A DNA stretch of 64,000 nucleotides, taken from contig NZ_CP146609.1 in the NCBI RefSeq assembly GCF_037094465.1, positions 3,839,501-3,903,500 of the forward strand. Direction: 5' to 3'. Source of the stretch: Pseudodesulfovibrio sp. 5S69. Its GTDB lineage: Bacteria > Desulfobacterota > Desulfovibrionia > Desulfovibrionales > Desulfovibrionaceae. The position numbers and the translations under genes are program-made. Shown here one piece after another: positions 1-9,294 of this stretch (positions are counted from its first letter, which is position 1; each line of letters begins with the position of its first letter). The notes beneath the pieces are model-generated. The model saw nothing but the letters and a program-made list of their open reading frames with translations. It searched no databases and had not been told where the DNA came from.

Positions 1-26
1 GAAGTGCCACTGACTGGATCGATCAT
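1..26 (-). CDS. Start of a gene running off the left edge
   Basis: An ATG on the minus strand at 26 is preceded by an AAGGAG Shine-Dalgarno (plus-strand ctcctt at 32-37) with 5-base spacing. The visible codons read MIDPVSGT and continue past the edge. The 200 bases between this start and proB are AT-richer and probably hold divergent promoters. Too little is visible to name the product. Confidence 0.35.
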
Positions 27-222
27 GTCTGCTCCTTATCTCGTTCCGGGCGGATACGGCTTGGTTCACTGCATCATATCGGCATCCGCTCATACATCTT
101 TATATCGACCAGACTGTTAAATGACATTTTAATTATGAATAACGCCGGAAGGCTTGAACGATACGGAATCCCGCTCAAGTCCTTTCTTGCAGGCCGGAAC
201 CAGTTGGAGTACCGTGCGCCCC

Positions 223-1383
223 ATGACGAAATCGCGCATCTCCAGAGACTCCCTGCTCGACAACGTCCGGCGGGTAGTGGTCAAGGTCGGCTCGGCCGTA
301 CTGGCCACCCGGGACGGCCTGAACGGCACGGCCATCAACCGGCTGGCGGACCAACTGGCGACATTGTCCGACCGGGGACTGGACGTGGTTCTGGTCTCCT
401 CAGGCGCCGTGGCCGCGGGCAGGCAACGCATCTTCGAGCGGACCCGCAAGAAGCACCGCAACGGCAAGGACATGGTTTCCCGGCAGGCGGCCTCGGCCGT
501 GGGCCAGGGGCGGCTCATGCACGACTACGACGAGGCCTTTGCCCGGCACGGCAAGGTCACGGCCCAGGTCCTGCTGACCCGCAACGGGCTCAAGCTCCGC
601 GACCGCTTCCTGAACGCGCGCAACACCCTGGAGAGGCTCCTGGAATGGGGCGTCATCCCGATCATCAACGAGAACGACACCGTGTCCACGCGGGAACTCG
701 AATTCGGGGACAACGACACCCTGGCCGCCATGTGCCTGGGGCTCATCGGCGCGGACCTGTTCGTCAACCTGACCTCCGCCGACGGGGTCTTCGACAGGAA
801 CCCGGACGGCAACCCCGACGCCAGGCCCATCCCGCTCATCGAGGACATCGCGGCCCTGGACCTGGAAACCATGTGCGACGGCAAGACCAACGTGGGCACG
901 GGCGGCATGTATTCCAAGCTGCGCGCAGCCCGGCGGGCGGCCCAGTTGGGCGTACCCACCCTGATCGCCTCGGGCAAGGGCGCGTTCGACATCCCCGCGT
1001 CCCTGGACGGCGGCGACACGGGAACGCTCATCCTGCCCGACGACCGCGTGGTCTCCAGCAAGAAATTCTGGCTGGCCTACCGCGACGACCCCTGCGGAGC
1101 CATCCTGGTGGACGGCGGCGCGGCCAAGGCCTTGCTGACCAAAGGCACGTCGCTGCTGCCCATCGGCATTACCGGGGTGGAGGGCTGCTTCGGACGCGGT
1201 GCGCTCATCTTCATCAAGACCGAGGACGGCGACGAACTCGGCGTGGGCCAGACCAACTACTCGGCCGACGAATTGACGCAGATCAAGGGCAAGCGCACGG
1301 ACGAACTGGCGGCCATCATCGGCCCCACGGTCTCCGACGAGGCCGTGCACCGCGACAACATGCTCCTGGACGCGGCCATCTGA
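223..1383 (+). CDS. proB: Glutamate 5-kinase
   Basis: Phosphorylates L-glutamate to gamma-glutamyl phosphate, the first step of proline synthesis, in the cytoplasm. The amino-acid-kinase fold spans roughly residues 12-260 (start VVVKVGSAVL, then SSGAVAAGR, INENDTVS, and the glycine-rich TNVGTGGMYSK). A PUA domain follows at about 285-375. At 386 aa it has the usual ProB+PUA length. I chose the ATG at 223 because GGAG lies upstream at 206-209 and the family starts close to the VVVKVGS strand; an in-frame start at 154 would add an unsupported leader. The stop overlaps the start of the following MFS gene (TGATG). Feedback inhibition by proline is typical of the family but not visible here. Confidence 0.93.
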   Translation: MTKSRISRDSLLDNVRRVVVKVGSAVLATRDGLNGTAINRLADQLATLSDRGLDVVLVSSGAVAAGRQRIFERTRKKHRNGKDMVSRQAASAVGQGRLMHDYDEAFARHGKVTAQVLLTRNGLKLRDRFLNARNTLERLLEWGVIPIINENDTVSTRELEFGDNDTLAAMCLGLIGADLFVNLTSADGVFDRNPDGNPDARPIPLIEDIAALDLETMCDGKTNVGTGGMYSKLRAARRAAQLGVPTLIASGKGAFDIPASLDGGDTGTLILPDDRVVSSKKFWLAYRDDPCGAILVDGGAAKALLTKGTSLLPIGITGVEGCFGRGALIFIKTEDGDELGVGQTNYSADELTQIKGKRTDELAAIIGPTVSDEAVHRDNMLLDAAI

Positions 1384-2579
1384 TGCGCAGGCTCTACCTC
1401 GACCGCAATCTCCAGTACGTCTTCGGCGTCACGCTCATGGCCGTGCTCGGCGTGTCGTCCATCATCCCGGCCCTGCCGGACATCATGAAGGGCCTGCACT
1501 TAAGCCCGGTGCAGATCGGCCTGGTCATCTCCGCCTTTACCCTGCCCGGCGTGCTCTTCTCGCCGCTGGTCGGGATCATGGCCGACCGCGTGGGCCGCAA
1601 GGTGCTCCTGGTGCCTTCGCTGTTCGTGTTCAGCGGCTTCGGCTTCGCCTGCTTCTTTGCTCGGACCATGGACCAGCTCCTGATCCTGCGTTTCTTCCAG
1701 GGCGTGGGCGCGGCCCCGCTGGGCGTACTCTACTCGACCATGATCGGCGACCTGTACCATGGGGTGGAACGCGGCCAGGCCATGGGCTACAACGCCTCGA
1801 TCCTGGCCATGGGCACGGCCGGATACCCGGCCATCGGCGGCGTCCTGGCCCTGCTCGGCTGGAACTATCCCTTCCTGTTGCCCTTGCTGGCCGTGCCCCT
1901 GGGGCTGGCCATTCTTTTTTTCATGAATACCCCGGAGCCCGACAAGTCCGGCAGCCTCAAGGAATATTTCGCGGAAGCGCTCAGGCGGATGAAAACGCGC
2001 GAGGCCATGGCCCTGTTCGCCACCACCCTGCTCACCTTCGTCATCCTGTACGGCCCGCTGATCACCTACCTGCCCATCCTGCTCAGCCACCGCTTCTCGG
2101 CCTCGTCCGCGACCATCGGGCTGGTCTTCCTGGCCGCGTCGGGCTTCACCGGGCTGGCCTCGTTCCAGCTCGGCAAACTGACCCAGCGCTTCGGGCAGAA
2201 AACCCTGCTCTCGGCCGCAGCCGTGTTCTACGGTCTGTGCATGCTCTTCACCCCGCACGCGCCGTCCCTGCTCCTGACCATCCCGCCGGTCATCTGCTTC
2301 GGCCTGGCCCAGGGGCTGAATATCCCCACGGTCATGACCATGCTGACGACCATCGCGCCCATGGAACAACGCGGCGCGTTCATGGCCGCCAACGGACTGC
2401 TGCTGCGGCTGGCCCAGACCGTGGCCCCGATGATCATGGGCGGGCTCTACGCCCTGGGCGGCATGAACGCCGTGTTCTGGGGCGGATTCGTCTGCGCCGT
2501 GGCCATCCTGATCCTGGCGCGCTTCTACATCGTCAACATCAACCCGACCCCTAATCGGGTGGACCCCGCACACCGATAA
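1383..2579 (+). CDS. MFS transporter (drug/metabolite exporter type)
   Basis: A 398-residue membrane protein with about 12 hydrophobic segments. The loop between segments 2 and 3 carries the MFS signature (GIMADRVGRK, near residue 72), typical of 12-TM proton antiporters of the DHA1/Bcr group. The first segment contains GVSSIIPALPDI, the helix-1 pattern of multidrug and arabinose exporters. The ATG at 1383 overlaps the proB stop by one base, so the pair is translationally coupled. A proline-pathway link is not implied by sequence; the substrate is unknown. Confidence 0.85.
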   Translation: MRRLYLDRNLQYVFGVTLMAVLGVSSIIPALPDIMKGLHLSPVQIGLVISAFTLPGVLFSPLVGIMADRVGRKVLLVPSLFVFSGFGFACFFARTMDQLLILRFFQGVGAAPLGVLYSTMIGDLYHGVERGQAMGYNASILAMGTAGYPAIGGVLALLGWNYPFLLPLLAVPLGLAILFFMNTPEPDKSGSLKEYFAEALRRMKTREAMALFATTLLTFVILYGPLITYLPILLSHRFSASSATIGLVFLAASGFTGLASFQLGKLTQRFGQKTLLSAAAVFYGLCMLFTPHAPSLLLTIPPVICFGLAQGLNIPTVMTMLTTIAPMEQRGAFMAANGLLLRLAQTVAPMIMGGLYALGGMNAVFWGGFVCAVAILILARFYIVNINPTPNRVDPAHR

Positions 2580-2765
2580 GACAGTATGACTACCCTCCGC
2601 TCCCGCCTGCAACACAGGCTCAATCCCCTGCATGTCTATTGCAGGCTCCGCTCCCTGGGCATGGCCCATCGGGCAGCCGTCATGGTCTCCAGTTGCTGGG
2701 AACGCGCCCTGTACCGGCACATCCTGTCCTGATCCGCCCCGCGACCCGCCGGGGCCGCCCGGCCG

Positions 2766-3110
2766 CTACGATTCCCTGTACCGCCGGATAAAGGCGTCCA
2801 GCCGGTCGCGCTGCTTCTCCATGTGCAGAATCCACGCCTCAAGGACCTCAAGTCCTTCGTCCGTGACCGAATAGACCCGCTTGGCAGGGCCGTCCCCCTC
2901 ACTGTCCCAACTCGAAACGACCAGCCCGTCCTCGTCCATCTGACGCAGGTGGCGGTAGATCATGCCCGGAGGGGCGTCCCCGCGCAGGAACCCGTAGTCC
3001 CCGATGGTCTGGATGAGCTGGTATCCATAGGAAGGCCCGGCCTTGAGGGCCATGAGCAGGGAGGGCTGTACGTAACGCTGCGGCTTGGAGCCGCCCACTT
3101 TTTTCGACAT
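2766..3110 (-). CDS. PadR-family transcriptional regulator
   Basis: A 114-residue winged-helix repressor. PadR features are the PSLLMALKAGPSYGYQLIQ recognition region, the PPGMIYRHLRQMDEDGLV helix-wing and the RVYSVTDEGLEVLEAW C-terminal dimerisation helix. It is divergent from the small gene at 3202, and their shared 91-base spacer holds a sigma70-like promoter, so it probably controls that gene and itself. The ligand is unknown. Confidence 0.85.
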   Translation of the reverse strand: MSKKVGGSKPQRYVQPSLLMALKAGPSYGYQLIQTIGDYGFLRGDAPPGMIYRHLRQMDEDGLVVSSWDSEGDGPAKRVYSVTDEGLEVLEAWILHMEKQRDRLDAFIRRYRES

Positions 3111-3126
3111 GAGTGCAATGTCCTTC

Positions 3127-3156
3127 TTGACTATAGGTGCTTTAAGGATATATATT
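3127..3156 (+). promoter_or_regulatory. Sigma70-like promoter in PadR intergenic region
   Basis: TTGACT at 3127-3132 and TATATT at 3151-3156, spacing 18, lie 45 bases before the small gene at 3202. The octamer caatgtcc occurs twice, flanking this promoter (near 3116 and 3168), and may be an operator for PadR. Assignment is by eye. Confidence 0.5.
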
Positions 3157-3201
3157 CAGTATAGACCAATGTCCATCAGGGCACAACCCAAGGAGGCAAT
3201 C

Positions 3202-3414
3202 ATGAAGATTTTCGTACGTGAACGCATGCGGTCCGAGGAAGGAACCAAGAAGCCGAGATTTCGCGTGGTCGGCGTGCAGGGCGGCGATCTGAAGATCTAC
3301 GCCAAGCGCATCCGCAAGTGCGAACTCAACGCTCTGGCCGAGCACACCGGGGCGGAGATCATCTACATCACCCGCGACGGCGAAGGGAGTGAAGGCAAGC
3401 GCGCCGCGGCGTGA
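3202..3414 (+). CDS. Small conserved-looking protein, function unknown
   Basis: 70 residues starting MKIFVRERMRSEEG, with a perfect AGGAGG Shine-Dalgarno before the ATG. It is basic and strand-rich (RFRVVGVQGGDLKIYAKRIRKCEL), with one cysteine and no signal peptide or membrane segment. The following strong terminator marks a monocistronic unit. It is divergent from and likely regulated by the PadR gene. I do not recognise the family. Confidence 0.7.
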   Translation: MKIFVRERMRSEEGTKKPRFRVVGVQGGDLKIYAKRIRKCELNALAEHTGAEIIYITRDGEGSEGKRAAA

Positions 3415-3466
3415 AGCGGCTTCCGATAACGGGCCACCCGAATCGCTCCAATGCAAGAGAAAAAGC

Positions 3467-3497
3467 CCCTGGCTCAACACTGAGCCAGGGTTTTTTT
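3467..3497 (+). terminator. Rho-independent terminator
   Basis: A perfect 9-bp stem (ccctggctc / gagccaggg) with a 6-base loop is followed by seven T. It ends the small gene at 3202-3414. Confidence 0.9.
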
Positions 3498-3526
3498 GTG
3501 CCCCCCGCCCCGCGAAGCGGCAATAA

Positions 3527-3629
3527 AAAGCTTAGGAAGGATGGGGGGATGGGGGTCCGGGGGTCCGAAGAGGAAAGGGAACCTTTTCTCAAAGGGTTCC
3601 CTTTCCCCTTCCCGGCCGCCGGAGGCATC
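3527..3629. repeat. Intergenic GC-rich repeat, copy 1
   Basis: Begins aaagcttaggaagg, contains gatgggggtccgggg, has an internal hairpin (gggaaccttttctc / aaagggttccc type) and ends cggccgccggaggcatc. A shorter copy with the same ends lies at 12933-13010. Its hairpin may double as a terminator for the minus-strand gene ending at 3635. Confidence 0.7.
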
Positions 3630-3634
3630 TCTAT

Positions 3635-4486
3635 CTAGTCCTTGTAGATAATCGTGCCTACATGTTCGCCGTCCAGGGCGGCATGAAGGTGCTCGGGGTG
3701 GCGCAGGACGTCGATGATCTGGAACGACTTGAGGGTCTTGGCGTTCTTGAGGAAGGTCAGGACCGGGCGTTCGACGATGAGGTCGTCGAGGTCGAGCTTG
3801 AGCAACTCGTCCACATGGATCCTGTCGAAGAACTTGAGGCCGTCGCGGCTCTTGGACTTCTTGGGGTCGCTCTCGAACATGCCCTTCTCGTCCTTGAGAT
3901 AGATGAGCGAGCGGGCGCCGATGTTCTCGGCCAGGAGGAAGGCCCCGGAGTCGGTGCGGTGCGGCGGGATGGAGCCGTGCTCGGCCGGATGCTCGAAAAA
4001 GCCGTAAGGCGGGATGCCGGTGGTGATGGGCAGGTAGCCGAGTTGGCAGTACATGTGCAGTTGTTCCAGGTGATCGCCGTGCCCGATCAGTGCGCCGCCG
4101 TGCTTGGCCAGCAGGACCGAGAGCATCTCGGCGTTCTGGGCCGAGACCTTGTCGCCGAGCTTGGACAGCACGCCGGTGGGCATGCCCAGGTCCACGCCGA
4201 TGGAATAGACGTGGCGGGCCCGGGTACCGCCGCCGCACATGAGCAGGATCTTGTGCTTTTCCTTGGCCTTAACCAATTCCTTGAGAATGGGAAACAGCGC
4301 CTTGGCCCCGCGATCCATGATGGACTGCCCGCCAATCTTGAGCACGTTCACGTCCGGCTGCATGCGGAAATACTCGCCCGCCTCGGTGCTCCTGAGCACA
4401 GCGCGGTCCACCAGGGATTCGCCCATGAGCGGGGTGTCGATATGCAGCCTTCCCTTGGCGTCCTTTTCCTTTATCAGCTTGCCCAT
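3635..4486 (-). CDS. Molybdenum-storage-protein-like amino-acid-kinase-fold protein
   Basis: 283 residues of the uridylate-kinase-like amino-acid-kinase fold: VLKIGGQSIMDRG near residue 48, LLMCGGGTRARH near 82, IPPHRTDSGAFLLAENIGA near 175 and a late VERPVLTFLKNAK segment. This matches the MosA/MosB molybdenum-storage subunits, which bind ATP and store polyoxomolybdate, better than true UMP kinase (PyrH), which is about 240 residues. The ATG at 4486 has a GGGAGG Shine-Dalgarno; a longer in-frame start exists but has no better site. It lies 100 bases from a MOT1-type molybdate/sulfate transporter on the same strand, which supports a molybdenum role. Only one subunit gene is seen, while the classical protein is a heterohexamer. 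Confidence 0.75.
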   Translation of the reverse strand: MGKLIKEKDAKGRLHIDTPLMGESLVDRAVLRSTEAGEYFRMQPDVNVLKIGGQSIMDRGAKALFPILKELVKAKEKHKILLMCGGGTRARHVYSIGVDLGMPTGVLSKLGDKVSAQNAEMLSVLLAKHGGALIGHGDHLEQLHMYCQLGYLPITTGIPPYGFFEHPAEHGSIPPHRTDSGAFLLAENIGARSLIYLKDEKGMFESDPKKSKSRDGLKFFDRIHVDELLKLDLDDLIVERPVLTFLKNAKTLKSFQIIDVLRHPEHLHAALDGEHVGTIIYKD

Positions 4487-4585
4487 GCGGATTTCCTCCC
4501 GGTCGGTTCTCGGATTCTCAAGCATTGTACCCGACAAGAAAAAAATGGCAAGCCGATTAGAATTGAGCCGAGTCGAGCATCATGC

Positions 4586-5779
4586 CTAGATGGAAATCCT
4601 GCCCCGGACGATGATCCAGTTCATGCAGATGCCCACGCCGAAGGCCCAGGCCAGGTTGGAAGCCATGGTGATGCCGAGCATGACCATCATGACGAACAGA
4701 CCGGAGCGGGTCTGGATGTCCTGGATGGTCAGGGCCAGTTGGGCCCCGGCAAAGAAGAGGAGCATGCCGAGCACACCCATGGGCAGCAGGTGCAGGATGT
4801 TGATGGCCTGGGAGCCCAGGAGCACGGCCAGGGCCACGAAGAGCACACCGATGATCACGTTGGAGCCCGCCGTGCGCGCCCCGAAGGCGTAGTGCGCGGC
4901 CAGGCCGCCCGCGCCGTGACAGACCGGCATGCCGCCCACCAGGGCCGCGAAGACGTTGGCCAACCCCATGGAGACGCACAGGGCGCGGTCCGTGACCCGG
5001 CGGCTCTCGTTGCCGAAGTATTCGAAGCTCAGGTCCCGGCTGGCGATGACCGCGTTGCCCATGGTCATGGGAATCTGCGGCGCCACCAGGGCGAGCAGGG
5101 CGAAGCTGAAGTCCGGCAAGGTCGGGATGCCGAAGGGCAGGATCTCGGGCAGATGCAGGCCGATCTGGATCTCGGTGAGTTCGCGCCAGGCCCCGAACAG
5201 GGTGCCGAAGACCGCCCCGGCCGCGACCACGACCAATCCGGCCGGGAAGCGGTTGCTGCGCAACAGCAGCAGGGCGATGAGCCCGAAGAGCACGCCGGAG
5301 ACGATGGACATGGACACCGGCCCCAAGGACTGGACCAGCAGGAACGGCTCCGGAACCCCGTCCATGAGCTGGAGCGGGTTCTTGCCCACGATGAGGAAGA
5401 CGCCCTTGGACAGAAGCAGGATACCGGTGGACAGCTGCACGCCCCGGATGACCGCCTTGGGCACCAGGCGCGCCACCCGGTCCACCAGGCCGGTGGTCCC
5501 GAGAAACAGGAGGATTACGGCCAGGAGGATGCCCGAGGCGGTGATCATCTGCGGCGACAGGGCCAGGCCGATGGCGTAGGCCGAGATGACCTTCATGGGC
5601 TGTACCGCGATGGGCACCCGGTAGTAAAACCCGGCCAGGAGGTACATGAGTCCCACGGTCAGGAACAGCCCGGTGGCGGACAGCCCGTTGATCATGATCA
5701 TGCCGAAGGCCAGCGGCAGCAGGGTCCCCAGGTCGCCCATGGAGCCGGCCCATTCCATCCTGTTGAAGCTCAGTCGCAT
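4586..5779 (-). CDS. MOT1-type molybdate/sulfate permease
   Basis: A 397-residue membrane protein with about 10-12 segments. It starts with the family hallmark EWAGSMGDLGTLLPLA and has the second motif VAPQIPMTMGNAVIASRDL at mid-protein and MPVCHGAGGLAAHYAFGAR near residue 275. These motifs mark the SulP-related MOT1 family of high-affinity molybdate (or sulfate) transporters. It is transcribed toward the molybdenum-storage-like gene, suggesting uptake coupled to storage. The ATG at 5779 follows agaggataacc. Confidence 0.85.
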   Translation of the reverse strand: MRLSFNRMEWAGSMGDLGTLLPLAFGMIMINGLSATGLFLTVGLMYLLAGFYYRVPIAVQPMKVISAYAIGLALSPQMITASGILLAVILLFLGTTGLVDRVARLVPKAVIRGVQLSTGILLLSKGVFLIVGKNPLQLMDGVPEPFLLVQSLGPVSMSIVSGVLFGLIALLLLRSNRFPAGLVVVAAGAVFGTLFGAWRELTEIQIGLHLPEILPFGIPTLPDFSFALLALVAPQIPMTMGNAVIASRDLSFEYFGNESRRVTDRALCVSMGLANVFAALVGGMPVCHGAGGLAAHYAFGARTAGSNVIIGVLFVALAVLLGSQAINILHLLPMGVLGMLLFFAGAQLALTIQDIQTRSGLFVMMVMLGITMASNLAWAFGVGICMNWIIVRGRISI

Positions 5780-5861
5780 ATGGTTATCCTCTGGTTAATT
5801 TCCTCGGACTTTAGGAGGATTTAACAGAATCCGGACAATGCCTGCAACAGCAATCTGTTGA

Positions 5862-6890
<1,029 letters not shown>

Positions 6891-6899
6891 GTCGAAAGC

Positions 6900-8153
6900 A
6901 TGGAACACGGATTTTTCACCATCATCGCCCGCTCCGAGTTCGAGACCCTGCTGCGCGGCTTCGCGCCGCTCGGCCCCGAGACCGTGGACCTGGCCGAAGC
7001 GGCCGGACGCGTCCTGGCCCAAGGCCTGATCGCGCCGCACGACTGGCCCCTGCTCAACCGCTCCTGCATGGACGGGTTCGCACTCAATGCCCGCGACGCG
7101 TTCGGGGCCGGAGAGTCCAACCCCGGCTACCTGGAGTGCGTGGCCGCCCTGCCCATCGACAAATTGCCGGACACCGCCCTGACCCCCGGCGAGTGCGCGC
7201 GCATCGCCACCGGCGGCGTGCTGCCCGAGGGCGCGGACGCCGTGGTCATGGTCGAGCACACCCAGGCCATGCAGGACGAGACCGTGGGCGGGACCATCGA
7301 GATACGCAAGTCCGTGGCTCCGGGCGAGAACGTCATGCAGCGCGGCGAAGACGCCCGCAAGGATGCCGAAGCCCTGCCCGCCGGGACGGTCCTGCGCCCC
7401 CAGGAGATCGGTATGGCCGCGGCCCTGGGCTTCGAGGAACTTTCCCTGCGCAAACGGCCCCGAGTGGGCATCCTGTCCACGGGCGACGAACTGATCGAAG
7501 TCGGCCGGACCCCCAGGCCGGGCCAGGTGCGCGACGTAAACACCCACACCGTGGCCGCCCTGGTGGAACAGGCGGGCGGCGTGCCCGCACCCTACGGCAT
7601 CATCAAGGACGACCTCCAAAGCCTGAGCCGGGCGCTCGAAAAGGCCATCGCCGAAAACGACATGGTCCTGTTGTCCGGGGGCAGCTCCATCGGCGTGCGC
7701 GACCTCACGGTCCGGGCCATCGAGGCCATGGAGGACGCGGATATCCTGGCCCACGGGGTGGCCATCAGCCCCGGCAAGCCGACCATCCTCGGCCGCGTGG
7801 GCAACAAGCCCGTGCTCGGCCTGCCGGGCCAGGTGACCTCGGCCCTGGTCGTGGTGCACGTCCTGGTCCTGCCGCTGATCCGGCACCTCATGGGCGACGC
7901 GCGGGCCTTTTCGCCGACCCGGCGCTGCCTGCGCAAGGCCGAGCTGGCCCGCAACGTGGCCTCCAAGCCGGGCCGCGAGGACTATGTGCGCATCCGCCTG
8001 GAGGAGCGCGACGGACACCCCCCCCTGGCCCACCCGGTGCTCGGCAAGTCCGGCCTGCTGCGGACCATGGTCCAGGCCCACGGCCTGGCCGTTATCCCGG
8101 CCGAGTCAGAGGGGCTCTACGCCTCGGAGTTGATTGATATTTGGATTGTCTAA
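6900..8153 (+). CDS. moeA: Molybdopterin molybdenumtransferase (MoeA)
   Basis: Inserts molybdate (or tungstate) into adenylylated molybdopterin. 417 residues with MoeA domain order: linker with NRSCMDGFALNARD near residue 55, IATGGVLPEGADAVV near 100, the MoCF-like fold VGILSTGDELIEVG near 190, LLSGGSSIGVRDL near 258 and the C-terminal barrel. The usual SGGVSxGxxD motif reads SGGSSIGVRD, and KPGKP reads SPGKP, small departures common where several MoeA copies exist. It is probably co-transcribed with argB and lies near the Mo storage and transport genes; the formate dehydrogenase at 33-37 kb is a likely cofactor user. Confidence 0.92.
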   Translation: MEHGFFTIIARSEFETLLRGFAPLGPETVDLAEAAGRVLAQGLIAPHDWPLLNRSCMDGFALNARDAFGAGESNPGYLECVAALPIDKLPDTALTPGECARIATGGVLPEGADAVVMVEHTQAMQDETVGGTIEIRKSVAPGENVMQRGEDARKDAEALPAGTVLRPQEIGMAAALGFEELSLRKRPRVGILSTGDELIEVGRTPRPGQVRDVNTHTVAALVEQAGGVPAPYGIIKDDLQSLSRALEKAIAENDMVLLSGGSSIGVRDLTVRAIEAMEDADILAHGVAISPGKPTILGRVGNKPVLGLPGQVTSALVVVHVLVLPLIRHLMGDARAFSPTRRCLRKAELARNVASKPGREDYVRIRLEERDGHPPLAHPVLGKSGLLRTMVQAHGLAVIPAESEGLYASELIDIWIV

Positions 8154-8177
8154 CAGCTTGATCTAGCTGTTATTCGA

Positions 8178-9140
8178 TTAGAAATCTTCTTCCTGTCCGT
8201 CGAGTTCGAGGATCTTCCAGCCTTCGCGCCCCTTCATGAGCACGAAAACCGAATCGTCCTCCAGGCTTTTGTCCAGCTTGCCCACCTGCACGCGGTAGCT
8301 CCCGAACACACGGACCTCGGCCACGTCCTTGTCCATGTAGACCAGCTCGAAACCGAGCCCGGACGGGTCCACCTTGGCCGAACGAAACAGCTTGAAGGTC
8401 CCGCGCTGGCGCTGAACCTCCTTGAAGACCTCGAACTGGAAGTCGAACCGGTCGCGCACGTGGGGCGCGAACAGCAGATAGAAGTCGTCGTCCAGGGAGG
8501 CCTGCCTGACGTAGAAGTCCCGGAGCAGCGCCTTGATCTCCTCGGGCACGGGGTTGATCGTATCCGCGGGCGGCACCTGCGGCACGAACTGCCCGTCCGC
8601 CGCGTCCTTGCCGGCGTCCCCGTCTTGCGGTGCGGACATCAGCGTCAGGTACAGCTTGACCTCGGACACGGCCAGCTTCATCCGCGCCAGGGGCACGCCC
8701 TCGGGGAACACCGAATCGACCACGATGCGCAGCGACTTGGCAGGCTTGCCGGGGCACTTGATGACCTGCTCGCCCTTCTCGTCGCGCAGCCAGAAGGGAA
8801 ACTCCGAACCGTCGGGATAGACCACCCGGCCCGACCGGATGCGCCGGAACTTCTCGAACTGTCCTTCGCCCTGGTGCCCGTTGTAGATGCCCAGGCCCGT
8901 GATCCGCACCGGCATATCGAAGGAAAACTCCATCCACTGCCCCTCGCCCGAGGAAATGCTCCCCCCGGCCCAGGCCGTGGACGGGTCCCCGTCCATCAGG
9001 TTCCCCGGCGCATATTCGAAGGCCAGGTCCACCTTGAAGCTGGACACCCGGACGTTCACGTTCAGGGCCCACGCCGGGCCGGTCCACAGAAGGACAGCCA
9101 GCATAAGCGGCAGGATTTCGTACCAGCGGGTGTTCACCAT
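8178..9140 (-). CDS. Exported protein with discoidin-like domain
   Basis: 320 residues with an N-terminal signal peptide or membrane anchor (ILPLMLAVLLWTGPAWA). Residues about 27-165 resemble an F5/8-type-C/discoidin or NADase-type glycan-binding module (NLMDGDPSTAWAGG, then MEFSFDMPVRITGLGIYNG). The rest (about 195-315) has an alpha+beta pattern with FYVRQASLDDDFYLLFAP and ending KGREGWKILELDGQE, reminiscent of a SnoaL-like fold. It is convergent with moeA and has no operon partner. Periplasmic location is inferred; function unknown. Confidence 0.7.
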   Translation of the reverse strand: MVNTRWYEILPLMLAVLLWTGPAWALNVNVRVSSFKVDLAFEYAPGNLMDGDPSTAWAGGSISSGEGQWMEFSFDMPVRITGLGIYNGHQGEGQFEKFRRIRSGRVVYPDGSEFPFWLRDEKGEQVIKCPGKPAKSLRIVVDSVFPEGVPLARMKLAVSEVKLYLTLMSAPQDGDAGKDAADGQFVPQVPPADTINPVPEEIKALLRDFYVRQASLDDDFYLLFAPHVRDRFDFQFEVFKEVQRQRGTFKLFRSAKVDPSGLGFELVYMDKDVAEVRVFGSYRVQVGKLDKSLEDDSVFVLMKGREGWKILELDGQEEDF

Positions 9141-9237
9141 GACGGACTACCTATCACATCAGCCCCCGGCCCGTCCGCATAAACATGGGGGTAAAACGGC
9201 ACGGCCTGCGAAAGGATTATGGAGGCCCGCCGCGTCA

Positions 9238-9267
9238 CAAAAAAAGGGGAGCCCGAATGGCTCCCCC
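9238..9267 (-). terminator. Rho-independent terminator of ahcY
   Basis: On the minus strand, stem ggggagcc/ggctcccc with a 5-base loop is followed by a T tract (plus-strand A run at 9238-9245), about 30 bases past the ahcY stop. Confidence 0.85.
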
Positions 9268-9294
9268 CTCTTCATTACGGATGCAATCGTTCAA

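Noticed and set aside
135-2579. Single 814-codon frame spanning proB and the MFS gene
   Set aside because: The first half is an out-of-frame shadow of proB; only the MFS part (from 1383) looks like protein and has its own start.
3662-5824. Large plus-strand frame (720 codons) over the molybdenum genes
   Set aside because: Low-complexity composition (Glu/Asp/Gln/His) typical of antisense to GC-rich genes; the minus strand carries clear families.
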